Source of the DNA: DASRHT01 sp035293765
GTDB lineage: Bacteria; Chloroflexota; Ktedonobacteria; Ktedonobacterales; Ktedonobacteraceae
Reading direction: 5' to 3'
Assembly: GCA_035293765.1 (NCBI GenBank)
Contig: DATGMF010000055.1
Span: 62,001-126,000 of the forward strand
DNA length: 64,000 nt
Below, piece after piece: positions 11,501 to 17,937 of the stretch. The notes below the pieces were generated by a model. That model made no database searches and was not told where the DNA came from. It worked only from the letters and a program-made list of their open reading frames with translations. Each line of letters begins with the position of its first letter. The stretch's first letter is position 1. Both the position numbers and the translations under genes were made by a program.

Positions 11501-12461
11501 ACAGGAGGCAGACGCGCTCACCGGGTTGTACTACTATCACGCGCGTTATTACGATCCGGTGGTGGGAATGTTCCTCTCGGCGGATGTGAAGCAGGGCAAC
11601 CAGCAGGGGATGAACCCGTACGCGTATGTGGGTAACAACCCTGAGACGAGGACGGACCCGACGGGGCAGATGCTCACCTGTGGCAATGGTTGTGGGTTAA
11701 GCGGTAGTGGTGGTGACGGCGAACCCGTTGGCGGAAAACGTCCCAATCCGGGGGGTGCAACGGATTTAGGGAATTGCCAGGAAAATCCTAGCGCTTGTCG
11801 TAGTGGCCCGCCGCCAGCAGGCAAGAGCAATTCAAAGCCAACACCGACACCAACACCGACACCAACAGACGGCAAAAACCATGAGTGCCATCACTCCGCA
11901 GCACAGTGCGCTCAAGGTGAGCGAAATCGAGATAATCAGAACGCTGATAAGACTGGTCTTATAAAGTGGTTGCAACTGCTTGCAGCTGGTTGGGGTCTCA
12001 TTTGGGATTTCAAAGCCTTAGCCGATGAGAAATTTTCTCTAAGTGATGCTGTTAAGTTTTGGTCCACCCTTGTTAACCTGGTAGGCGATGTTTCGACTGT
12101 TATATCAGCAATCGCCTCTATAGTGGGCTCTGGTCTATTCCAGGAGATTGCCGGTGTTGTTGCTACTGTGGCTAACGTTGTCAAAGCTATCTATCACGCA
12201 GCTATGAGTAGCTGGTGGGTTACTGGAGCATTGATTGCTGGTTACTATGTGATTCAGGCCACTTTTCTCAGCGATGCCTTTATCATAGATCAAGCAACAA
12301 ATGCTTTGGTCGCATTAGCAGGAACAGCTATCGGAAAAGCCATTGGAAAGGACAAGCTAGATGCAAACGCTTTAGGAACCAGCCTTATTCAGGTAGGTAT
12401 AAACGCGCTACAAACGCAGATACAGATGAATAATGATTCACCTGTCGATAATTTTATCTAG
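5592..12461 (+). CDS. giant secreted Rhs/YD-repeat protein with SpvB-like N-terminus
   Basis: A 2289-residue polymorphic-toxin-type protein. Residues about 29-58 are a hydrophobic signal or anchor segment after a basic N-terminus. Residues about 330-470 resemble the SpvB/TcaC region of Tc toxins (YSYPITVAPGPDGFEPQLNL). The middle is a long YD-repeat shell with many YDxxG turns. The Rhs core signature YYYHARYYDPVVGMFLSAD is followed by NPYAYVGNNPE and the DPTGQ junction at residues 2022-2026. The last 263 residues are the variable tip: a TPTPTPT linker, a Cys/His-containing patch, then several hydrophobic helices and no recognisable nuclease motif. The ATG at 5592 has AAGGAGG 11 bases upstream. 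No immunity gene follows on the same strand. Confidence 0.93.
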   Translation: MFHRHTFGDAHRPRIHLHRLQRHRSPSWRILLWLAFIPLIILNSLLVNLSTFTPTTLAAPAASYSAPGHNTLQQFQQLGQQSKANQGAFQRPGTDPGVLKPKTNVATTKPLPGIESPKMHDQTFTLDDSFVLNRPKMAASSTGPAIKGTSIPAGTGPLVIKGDDGRLEVDMSRGSLDFAHAALAGGGAPVGQLLLRIHQLSGHYIEADSILGTYQIQVVDSQGNAVAGVALKKPLTIIYHYQPWELQDLNLDPNQIHLAWTDLLSAARTAGQSSHALTANATTQTTAGLVVPMTNDAKAQTLTARTTVLGSVMTASGTPEIAAPTTPDLFEASGNSGQYNYSYPITVAPGPDGFEPQLNLVYSSQSTNGRHSRRAPAGDEGEGFSLSLGSITAAQYPSSSTGGAATWYSINGVDGVSDKLVPFPNKANYYETEHLSHLLVQWTGSCWRVWGQEGSFFTLGCTPDSVQKSTAGPYEWDLNEVLAPYNDPHQVKTMLISYVQDTLASQNNAVRDFGIKQIKYGYATTVNASSLSLVSGTVDFSYYLPNASSSLSPFAVPYPSSYYTPCNPPTITHYRCDDPGTVGSISSPGVMSTMTLNSITSYVGTDTTGQKAYNYTFTYQDTPYTTNYFDPFTQVQQAAAGEHLLTQITPTMYVQGVAKPRKGIVFNYATNLRDSYYDPNVFAQGSTTTHFSGQTFWSYLTHYEDLTTGEGANISYATARGNMSGTPYITDSQGQVIDDRFDPLYCANNANNSDASKQCTGNYAHPDTDSWSIQVVTQISALGTDSSGNTTVATTSYHYSLSQVNASNLPVGCNPITGTGVPPQEADCVADNWAPGFNGTVQHDGDWADYYHAEFRGFSIVYITSPSNDLTVDYYFASEGWWTPESDGSNYNGGQLYREDVYQGNSPTADALLRETLNSFSGVSGPYPNNSCDGNASKIYAPCVAAVLETKTTFFEGGAASDAPWIDTKYTYDDMAANGSYVSSGYHNLTQEVISGSNLNTSVYPITKKWTYAVTDQEGGPTYYTVDKVTHSEIDDASGHVWACQDTTYDEGRPSGIPTPDAGLATTVKSYSTCGNSSTALTSYTAYDQYGNAVATVDPLGSANPGLYSSHGCSASGVVDLSSSWTAGHFTSCTVYDTTTAGLPVGQTNALGQTSSLSYDYTSMAQLSSSTDANNQSTSYSYSYDSNGNKTISVKAPGESGSYTTRQDENSNCTASSALPCYEIDSNNVLYGNAISRTFYDAQGRAVETRTPGPTPGDDTIVMTVYNDQNHTRWQSEPFQVSSGAGWIDPTGAKDVNGNAPAGTTTFYDALGRVLAIQDPNYGSAQEPGLFCSWGHSGSYTSCTNYSTTGGSSSMEETSSIDANGHEIQRQMDALGHTIYVNTYSGALQNVVEQQTQTRYNALDKPTSMTVIDKHPQSGQSITSVTTTMSYDDQGRLLTLNDPDRGSFSYSYDPDGNLLAAVQTSGSNTRTLGYNYDLLGRLGCEQTAAPTINWNGACSAGNSLLQNAYDTTFMGVKGTTDFPVGHLTQSVATTYYPDSTSATVTQQVQTDPRGRTVAAQMQLGLPSAWNVSSLPTYQMTQAYNDANQPTTTGLTAIGASYSFTQVYDGTNGTLQGLANNGNATANLAQLAYNEFAQLGGLTLLNGAASSPASIVSETFNYDANLRPTSLTANWLSGSGNSGQVLSQGRSYDNASNVTSVSTTMATVSGQNGSGGSETQNFCYDEQNRLVWAGNSGTQPGAGNGTCGSGTLATSFSGGSYNTGFTYNNLGQIWQGPLNGQGAAVQYLYCNSSSSAPHQLTGVYPGGTTCANKGSATALYSASYDPWGNQSSRTYNSVTSTLSYDALNRLVNWQGANGASEQTVYDATGERVLTRATSAGTTKLTVYAFGLQELFYTGAGALSSQTDYYSVAGHLVGSTNGTTTTYYLTDAQGSLLTSLSSTTITGEQLYAPYGTTRYQAGTLGTAKAFTGQEADALTGLYYYHARYYDPVVGMFLSADVKQGNQQGMNPYAYVGNNPETRTDPTGQMLTCGNGCGLSGSGGDGEPVGGKRPNPGGATDLGNCQENPSACRSGPPPAGKSNSKPTPTPTPTPTDGKNHECHHSAAQCAQGERNRDNQNADKTGLIKWLQLLAAGWGLIWDFKALADEKFSLSDAVKFWSTLVNLVGDVSTVISAIASIVGSGLFQEIAGVVATVANVVKAIYHAAMSSWWVTGALIAGYYVIQATFLSDAFIIDQATNALVALAGTAIGKAIGKDKLDANALGTSLIQVGINALQTQIQMNNDSPVDNFI

Positions 12462-12576
12462 TCAGAGTTCTTCTTAGGGGTGGCTTTTCGCTTGTGTCAT
12501 AGGTGACGCTATGACTTTCCTGTTTAGCACTTTGCTAAGCATGCTTGATAGCTCACTTAGACCCTCGTACCATGAT

Positions 12577-12611
12577 GAAGTGGCCCGGTCTGAAGAAGAC
12601 CGGGCCACTTC
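12577..12611 (+). terminator. strong hairpin terminator after the Rhs gene
   Basis: A perfect 15-bp stem (GAAGTGGCCCGGTCT paired with its complement, loop GAAGA) lies 115 bases after the Rhs stop codon. There is no long T-run, so the type of termination is inferred from the stem alone. Confidence 0.7.
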
Positions 12612-12662
12612 TCACCATCTAAACTTCTTTTATAGAAGAAGGTGAGGCTTATGCCTTTTGCA

Positions 12663-12786
12663 TGCTCCATTGCTTATACCTCGGCTCCTTCCGTCTTGCC
12701 CATTGCTTACAACACGGCATGGAGGCGTTCACGGGTCTCTGCGGGTTTGGGATGCTGTGCTCCTATCATGTTATTTTGAGAGAGCA
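12663..12786 (-). pseudogene. relic of a TPR-protein C-terminus
   Basis: On the minus strand this stretch reads MIGAQHPKPAETRERLHAVL, a stop, then AMGKTEGAEV. It aligns with the C-terminal end of the STAND/TPR protein encoded at 2332-5319 (FGSQHPKTTETRERLRAVLQ, then TTGKVEEAATL). An in-frame stop and loss of everything upstream show it is a decayed fragment of a paralogous gene. It lies between the Rhs terminator and the GH15 gene. Confidence 0.75.
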
Positions 12787-12805
12787 GGGACCGGCCCTGC
12801 CTACC
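12784..12805. repeat. family-A palindromic repeat (short copy) at the GH15 stop codon
   Basis: GCAGGGACCGGCCCTGCCTAC is a short member of the GTAGGGGC...GCCCCTAC repeat family found several times in this window. On the minus strand its GTAG end provides the TAG stop codon of the GH15 gene that ends at 12801. Confidence 0.55.
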
Positions 12806-14657
12806 TTTTGTTCAGCGCCAAATCGATGTTGTAACAGGCGGTGATGAGCGAGAGATGGGTGAATGCCTGGGGGTAGTTGCCCAGGGCCTCGCCGGTGGGG
12901 CCGATCTCTTCCGCGTACAGACCAACATGGTTGCAATACGTCAGCATCTTCTCCAGCATCAGGCGTCCCTCGTCCAGGCGGCCTGCTCGCACGAGCGCCT
13001 CGGCCATCCAGAAACTGCACGGGCTAAACGTGCCCTCGACGCTGCCCATGCCGTCAAATGCCGCCGCTTTTGGATTGTAGCGATTGACCAGCGAGTCGGT
13101 GGTCAGCTCTTTTTGGATGCGGTCAATGGTCGAGAGGATGCGCGGATCGGTGGGACCGGCGAACTGGGTCGGAATCATCAATAACGCGCTGGCGTCCACG
13201 GCGTCGCTGCCGTAATACTGCACAAAGCTCTGTACCTTCTCATTCCAGCCCTTTTCCATGATCTCGTCGTAGATATTGGCGCTGGTCTGCGTCCAGGCTC
13301 CTATCGGCCCTGGCAAGCCGCGATGACGTGTCAGGCGCAGCGCCCGATCAAAGGCTACCCAGCTCATGAGGCGCGAATGGACAAACGGTTTGGGGCCGCC
13401 TCGCACCTCCCATATCCCTTCGTCATTGTCCTGCCAGTGGATGCTGAGCCAGTTGAGGATGCGGCGCAGATTTTGCCAGAGGTCGTAAGAGATAGGGGTG
13501 TGGTGGTTGTAGATGTAGATGGCGTCCATCAATTCCCCGTAGATGTCGAGCTGGCGTTGCTTGTACGCGCCGTTGCCGATACGCACAGGCCCGCTCTTAC
13601 AGTAGCCTTCAAGGTGATCGAGTGTGATCTCTGTCAGATCTGTGCCGCCGTCAATTGTGTACATTGGCTGTAGCTGCCCATTTTCCTTCGATTCGTGGCA
13701 GCGCGCATCCAACCAGCCCATAAAGGCTTCAGCTTCCTGCGTGAAGCCGAGAATTTGCAGGCTGAAGAGCGTAAAAGCAGCATCGCGCAGCCAGGTGTAG
13801 CGATAATCCCAGTTGCGCGTCCCGCCGATAGCTTCGGGCAAACTAGTGGTGGGGGCGGCTATGACCGCGCCGGTTGGCGCGTAAGTCAGAAGTTTGAGCA
13901 CCAGCGCCGAACGATGTACCATCTCGCGCCAGCGGCCCTGGTATTGGCACTGGGCCAGCCATTTTTGCCAGAAGGCACGCGTCTCCTGGAAGCCCTGCAA
14001 CGAATGCGCTCGTACTCTGTCATGCGGCGCGACATCGCCCTCTTTGGCACTCTCAAGAATGAAGTGCGCTGACTGGCCTTGATGCAGGGTAAATGTGGCG
14101 CAAACTCCTCCCTGCCCATCCTCTTCTAATGCGAAAGGAGAGGCCAGCCCCAGGCAGAAGGTCTTGCTGTAAAACACGGCTCCATGCGGCGAGAGGCGGA
14201 TCGTATGGGGATCGCGTGCGTAGTTGAACGCCGGGCGACAGATCATCGCGAATTGCATCGAGCCGCGCACTACCGTCACCGAACGAATAATATGGTGTTG
14301 ATGCTCTTTCGAATCCTTCTGCTTGATCGGCATAAAATCGGTAATTTCGGCGACCCCATCGACCGTGAGGAAGCGCGTCACGAGAATATTGGTCTCCGGC
14401 AAATAGAGCTGCCGCTGCCTCACTCCTGCTGTATCGTGGGGAGAGATGGAGAAAAAGCCGCCTTTTTGAGCGTCGAGAATCGCGCCAAAGACGCTGGGAG
14501 AGTCAAAACGCGGCAGGCAACACCAGTCAATCGAACCGTTTTTCCCCACTAACGCGACGGTATGCAGGTCTCCGATGACTGCATAATCCTCGATTGGCAG
14601 ATATGACGGGGTGTGATGGGGGATACGGGGTGCAGTATGTATCTGTTCCTGGGCCAT
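12801..14657 (-). CDS. glycoside hydrolase family 15 protein (glucoamylase/trehalase-like)
   Basis: A 618-residue cytoplasmic (no signal peptide) member of the GH15 group that includes bacterial trehalases and glucoamylase-like enzymes. Visible marks are the N-terminal IEDYAVIGDLHTVALVGKNG and GSIDWCCLPRFDSP block, the (alpha/alpha)6-barrel motif RNWDYRYTWLRDAAFT and the C-terminal NYPQAFTHLSLI. The expected activity is inverting hydrolysis of an alpha-glucoside, probably trehalose or maltooligosaccharide. The ATG at 14657 is chosen over one at 14687 because GAGG lies 6 bases ahead and family similarity begins there. A paralog with the same motifs lies at 55910. Confidence 0.9.
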   Translation of the reverse strand: MAQEQIHTAPRIPHHTPSYLPIEDYAVIGDLHTVALVGKNGSIDWCCLPRFDSPSVFGAILDAQKGGFFSISPHDTAGVRQRQLYLPETNILVTRFLTVDGVAEITDFMPIKQKDSKEHQHHIIRSVTVVRGSMQFAMICRPAFNYARDPHTIRLSPHGAVFYSKTFCLGLASPFALEEDGQGGVCATFTLHQGQSAHFILESAKEGDVAPHDRVRAHSLQGFQETRAFWQKWLAQCQYQGRWREMVHRSALVLKLLTYAPTGAVIAAPTTSLPEAIGGTRNWDYRYTWLRDAAFTLFSLQILGFTQEAEAFMGWLDARCHESKENGQLQPMYTIDGGTDLTEITLDHLEGYCKSGPVRIGNGAYKQRQLDIYGELMDAIYIYNHHTPISYDLWQNLRRILNWLSIHWQDNDEGIWEVRGGPKPFVHSRLMSWVAFDRALRLTRHRGLPGPIGAWTQTSANIYDEIMEKGWNEKVQSFVQYYGSDAVDASALLMIPTQFAGPTDPRILSTIDRIQKELTTDSLVNRYNPKAAAFDGMGSVEGTFSPCSFWMAEALVRAGRLDEGRLMLEKMLTYCNHVGLYAEEIGPTGEALGNYPQAFTHLSLITACYNIDLALNKR

Positions 14658-14848
14658 AGTTACCTCGCTTTTGGGTATTATCATCATAAATCAATCCATA
14701 AATATCTCCTACTAATAGATACGTATCTCAGAGGCAAAGATAGGGCATGGATGTTTTTTCGTGCCCAAACGTCCTGCAACCTCTATGATATGGTGTGATA
14801 CTATATGCTGGACTGAACGTGATGAACTACTGAGCAGGAGCAATCTTC

Positions 14849-15997
14849 ATGGCAGAAACGATTCGTATCCTGGCCGTCGATGTCGGGACAGGAACGCAAG
14901 ATATTTTGTTTTTCGAGAGCGGCAAGACTATCGAGAACTGCTTTAAGCTCGTCATGCCCTCGCCAACGGTGATCATTGCCGAGCGCATCAAACGTGCCAC
15001 CGAACGCGGGCAGGCGCTTGTGCTCACGGGCGTGACGATGGGAGGAGGCCCATGCCATTGGGCGGCGCGCGATCATGCCCTGGCCGGTCACGCCGTTGCT
15101 GTGACGCCGGAGGCCGCACGGACATTCGACGACGACCTGTCGATGGTTGAGCAGATGGGCTTCGAGATTATTGATGAGGCGGCAGCCGAAAAACGCGCGC
15201 AACAGCCTGATTGCGTGCATATCGAGTTGCAAGATTTTGATGCCCGTGCGATCATCACGGCTTTGCGCGCTTTCGATGTCGATCCGCGCGTGGATGCGCT
15301 GGCGATTGCGGCCTTTGATCATGGCGCGGCCCCTCCCGGCGTGAGTGATCGCCGCTTCCGTTTTGACTTCATTGCCCGAACCGTGCAAAGCGATCCCATT
15401 CCCAGCGCTTTTGCCTACGCCGAGCAGGATACGCCCCCGTTCCTGACGCGCTTGCGGGCGATAGGTACGAGCGCGGCACGCTACCGGCAGCTCAGCGGCT
15501 CCAATCCCGCTGCTCCCCTGCTATTGATGGATACCGGCTCGGCTGCCGCTCTTGGTTCGCTGGAAGATCCGGTGGTACGGGCAAAGTCAGAGAGTTTGCT
15601 CTGCAACGTTGGCAATTTTCATACCCTGGCGTTTCACCTGGTAGAGGGGCGCATTATGGGCATCTTTGAGCATCATACCGGTGAAATCAATCAGACCACG
15701 CTCGAAGAACTGCTTGTCAAGCTGGCTGATGGTACGCTCACCAACGAGGAAGTGTTTGCCGATAGCGGTCACGGCGCGTTGATCTTGCAGCAGGCAGGCT
15801 CTAACGGTCGTGCCTTTCCTTTCTTGTCCGTCACCGGTCCGAGACGCGAGCTCTTGCGTCGCTCAAAACTGGCGCCTTATGAAGCGACTCCTCACGGGGA
15901 TATGATGATTGCTGGCTGCCTGGGCTTATTGCGAGCGTTCGCCGACCACGATCAACGGCTGGCCCCGCTGATAGAGCCATCGCTATTGTCTATATAG
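14849..15997 (+). CDS. DUF1786 family protein, ASKHA-like
   Basis: A 382-residue protein that I assign to DUF1786, a family of unknown function sometimes labelled as related to pyruvate formate-lyase activation, without direct evidence. The N-terminus RILAVDVGTGTQDILFFE is a phosphate-1-type loop as in sugar-kinase/Hsp70/actin folds, and a central LLMDTGSAAALGSLEDP could be a second nucleotide loop. It also has TGVTMGGGPCHWAARDH. AGGAGC precedes the ATG by 8 bases. It is divergent from the GH15 gene and appears monocistronic. ATP binding is inferred from the fold only. Confidence 0.75.
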   Translation: MAETIRILAVDVGTGTQDILFFESGKTIENCFKLVMPSPTVIIAERIKRATERGQALVLTGVTMGGGPCHWAARDHALAGHAVAVTPEAARTFDDDLSMVEQMGFEIIDEAAAEKRAQQPDCVHIELQDFDARAIITALRAFDVDPRVDALAIAAFDHGAAPPGVSDRRFRFDFIARTVQSDPIPSAFAYAEQDTPPFLTRLRAIGTSAARYRQLSGSNPAAPLLLMDTGSAAALGSLEDPVVRAKSESLLCNVGNFHTLAFHLVEGRIMGIFEHHTGEINQTTLEELLVKLADGTLTNEEVFADSGHGALILQQAGSNGRAFPFLSVTGPRRELLRRSKLAPYEATPHGDMMIAGCLGLLRAFADHDQRLAPLIEPSLLSI

Positions 15998-16060
15998 CCT
16001 GAACGAGCGTGAAAGGGGAGATACTGGCTCTCTCTTCGCCGGAACAAGGGACCGCTCCCG

Positions 16061-16279
16061 TCGTAGGGACCAGCTTCAGCGCGTCCGGTTTACCGCTTTT
16101 CCTCCCAATTCCCTGTTCCATACCTCTTTAACCACGAAATCACGAGAGATAGCGCTGCCAACGAGTGTCATTGCTCAACTCCTCTCGCTCCTGTGTGGAA
16201 AATGTGGTGTGAGAGGTTTCATGTGCTACTGGTGAAGAACAGGCGATAAATCGGACGCGCTGAAGCTGGTCCCTACGAA
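16061..16279. mobile_element. MITE-like element with about 34-bp terminal inverted repeats (family B)
   Basis: The left end, TCGTAGGGACCAGCTTCAGC and onward, is repeated inverted at the right end with about 31 of 34 positions matching (through GCGTCCGGTTTACCGC versus GCGTCCGATTTATCGC). The 219-bp unit has no coding capacity. Partial copies of the same end lie at 17759, 45550 and 62593, and palindromic relatives at 45322 and 54166. It occupies most of the 391-base gap 15998-16388. I could not see a clean target-site duplication. Confidence 0.65.
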
Positions 16280-16388
16280 GCGTTCAAGCGGTTGGAGCAA
16301 CTGCTCCGGCTCGAACATATTTCCGTCAGGGAGAGGGGAGACTTCAGTGGCTATTTTTGTCTCGCTGCTTGCGTTTTTCCGACGCGGA

Positions 16389-16943
16389 TCATGCCCGCAA
16401 GGTCTTTTTGCGTCTTCTTTGTGGGAGGTGAGTGCAGTTGGCGTTCGATTCTATCGTGGTCGAGGAGGGGGCTGCGACAGGAGAGACGTTAGCGGTGTCC
16501 AGCGAATTGCATCTATCAAGGACTGAGACGTTATCTGCGGGTTCTGCTTGATTGCGGGAGACTTTTTCGCGGATGAGGGAGATTTGTGAGTGGACTGCCT
16601 GACGAGATTGATGGAGTTTGCGGGCGATTTCGGATGGGCGTTGATTATCGATCAGGTACTGGCAGATGGTGGCTTGCTTTTCCGTCAAGTCTATGGCCGG
16701 GTGGCTCAATGCTGCGCGCGCCATATCCTCTAGCTTGCCGTACTTACTGCGTCGGTAATCGTCTAAATCATCGGGAGAGAAGAGCCAGCGATCAACCACG
16801 CGCACGCCGGGGATGCGTCCCGCCTCTACGAGGTGCATAAAGTGCCAGTAACTTAAATCCAACTGTTTGGCCGCTTCATGAGTTGTCAGCATGCCGTTAA
16901 GATGTTGCAGGTTGCGATGTAGCTCGTCACTCCTAAGAACCAT
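16389..16943 (-). CDS. HTH DNA-binding protein (excisionase-like plus second HTH)
   Basis: A 184-residue probable DNA-binding protein. Residues about 15-55 resemble a MerR/excisionase-type winged HTH (MLTTHEAAKQLDLSYWHFMH then a VVDRWLFSPDDLDDYRR wing). Residues about 85-125 look like a second HTH of the sigma-4/LuxR type (LTEKQATICQYLIDNQRPSE then IARKLHQSRQAVHSQISLI). The last 50 residues are low complexity and end in a basic RRRKK patch. The ATG at 16943 has AAAGG 9 bases upstream; an upstream in-frame ATG at 17000 lacks a good ribosome site. The target is unknown. Confidence 0.65.
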   Translation of the reverse strand: MVLRSDELHRNLQHLNGMLTTHEAAKQLDLSYWHFMHLVEAGRIPGVRVVDRWLFSPDDLDDYRRSKYGKLEDMARAALSHPAIDLTEKQATICQYLIDNQRPSEIARKLHQSRQAVHSQISLIREKVSRNQAEPADNVSVLDRCNSLDTANVSPVAAPSSTTIESNANCTHLPQRRRKKTLRA

Positions 16944-17112
16944 GTCGGACGCCTTTCTACGAATTGTGCCGTACGTTAAAAGTGCCAGGCAAAGATACAC
17001 TTAGTCACGATAAAGTATATCATATTCCCCGCGGAAAGGACAAGGTTTGAGCAAAGCGTTTCTCGGGGAAGCTGTTACATACAATAAGGGCAAGCGCGAG
17101 GGCTTATGTGAA

Positions 17113-17140
17113 CAGGGCAGGCGCGAGGCCCTGCCCCTAC
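17113..17140. repeat. family-A palindromic repeat
   Basis: CAGGGCAGGCGCGAGGCCCTGCCCCTAC forms a GGGCAGG/CCTGCCC stem and ends with the family-A CCCCTAC. It lies in the 330-base gap between the divergent HTH and CDGSH genes. Confidence 0.55.
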
Positions 17141-17158
17141 ATTCTCTTTCTCTCCCTC

Positions 17159-17188
17159 TTGTGGGTAATACTCGGACTCTGCTATACT
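17159..17188 (+). promoter_or_regulatory. probable sigma-70-type promoter for the CDGSH gene
   Basis: TTGTGG (17159-17164), an 18-bp spacer and TATACT (17183-17188) point toward the gene at 17274, giving a leader of about 80 bases. Confidence 0.45.
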
Positions 17189-17273
17189 GCAAAAGCAGGG
17201 ATGATTGCGAATGCATTGGTATTCCTGCCTCTATCTCCCCATCTATTTTTAGTTAAAGGAGTGTTATTGTACG

Positions 17274-17504
17274 ATGGCTGAGGACACCAGACCAACTATC
17301 ATGGCAGAGAAAGACGGCCCGCTCTATATCCAGAACGCCAAAGGAGTAGTGTTGCTGGATAGCGATGGCAATCCCTTCGAAATTACTGATGATGACGTTG
17401 CCCTGTGCCGTTGTGGACAATCCCGCAACAAACCCTTCTGCGACGATTCGCATGCCCGCACCAATTTTCAGTCCGAGGTGAAGGCGCCCAGCAAACCGTC
17501 CTGA
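17274..17504 (+). CDS. CDGSH-type iron-sulfur protein
   Basis: A 76-residue protein with one CDGSH (mitoNEET-like) motif: C45-x-C47, then PFCDDSH giving C56 and H60. The 3-Cys/1-His set binds a [2Fe-2S] cluster. Family members act in redox sensing or cluster transfer; the partner here is unknown. AAGGAG lies 11 bases before the ATG. It is a complete single-motif protein, followed by a hairpin at 17527 and, after 430 bases, by the molybdoenzyme operon. Confidence 0.88.
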   Translation: MAEDTRPTIMAEKDGPLYIQNAKGVVLLDSDGNPFEITDDDVALCRCGQSRNKPFCDDSHARTNFQSEVKAPSKPS

Positions 17505-17526
17505 TCACTGGCGAAGACGCTAAAAA

Positions 17527-17550
17527 GGGGAACCAGCTAGCTGGCTCCCC
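17527..17550 (+). terminator. hairpin after the CDGSH gene
   Basis: GGGGAACCAGC and GCTGGCTCCCC pair (10 of 11 positions) around a TA loop, 22 bases after the stop codon. No T-run follows. Confidence 0.5.
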
Positions 17551-17758
17551 ATAATGAAAGCGATGTATACATCAGGGATACTACAAATTTCGCATTACCG
17601 GTGACGCGCTCCAAACCAACGCACTATCAGCGAAAATTCGTGGGACAGCATAAATAAGCTGCAATTGGGAAACTGTTTGCAGTTTCCTATCTATTAGAAC
17701 GAAGCGATGCAAAAAATGTAACGATTTGCCCGTTTGCTATTCCAGACGACCAACGTTC

Positions 17759-17787
17759 TCGGACGCGCTAAAGCTGGTCCCTACGAA
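17759..17787. repeat. partial family-B repeat end
   Basis: TCGGACGCGCTAAAGCTGGT followed by CCCTACGAA is a solo copy of the terminal sequence of the element at 16061-16279. It lies upstream of the molybdoenzyme operon promoter. Confidence 0.6.
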
Positions 17788-17829
17788 GCTCCAGGCCGTC
17801 TGCAAGGAATGATTTGGCGCGACATCTTC

Positions 17830-17858
17830 TGGACATCTAGTCTCCTCCTCTGTACACT
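17830..17858 (+). promoter_or_regulatory. probable promoter of the molybdoenzyme operon
   Basis: TGGACA (17830-17835), a 17-bp spacer and TACACT (17853-17858) lie 80 bases upstream of the Fe-S subunit start. Apart from this, the hairpin at 17527 and the family-B fragment, the 433-base gap 17505-17937 shows nothing. Confidence 0.5.
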
Positions 17859-17937
17859 GAGAATAGGACAATGTCGTCTGCAATTTGGCAAAGCTGGCAA
17901 TGTGGTATGGCAGCAGCGGAAGGGAGAGCATTATTTT

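Noticed and set aside
6192..11540. Long minus-strand frames inside the Rhs gene
   Set aside because: Low-complexity shadows of YD repeats; the sense frame is continuous and recognisable.
17734..17937. N-terminal extension of the Fe-S subunit
   Set aside because: It consists of a family-B repeat end and the promoter; the ferredoxin domain starts at 17938 behind a ribosome site.
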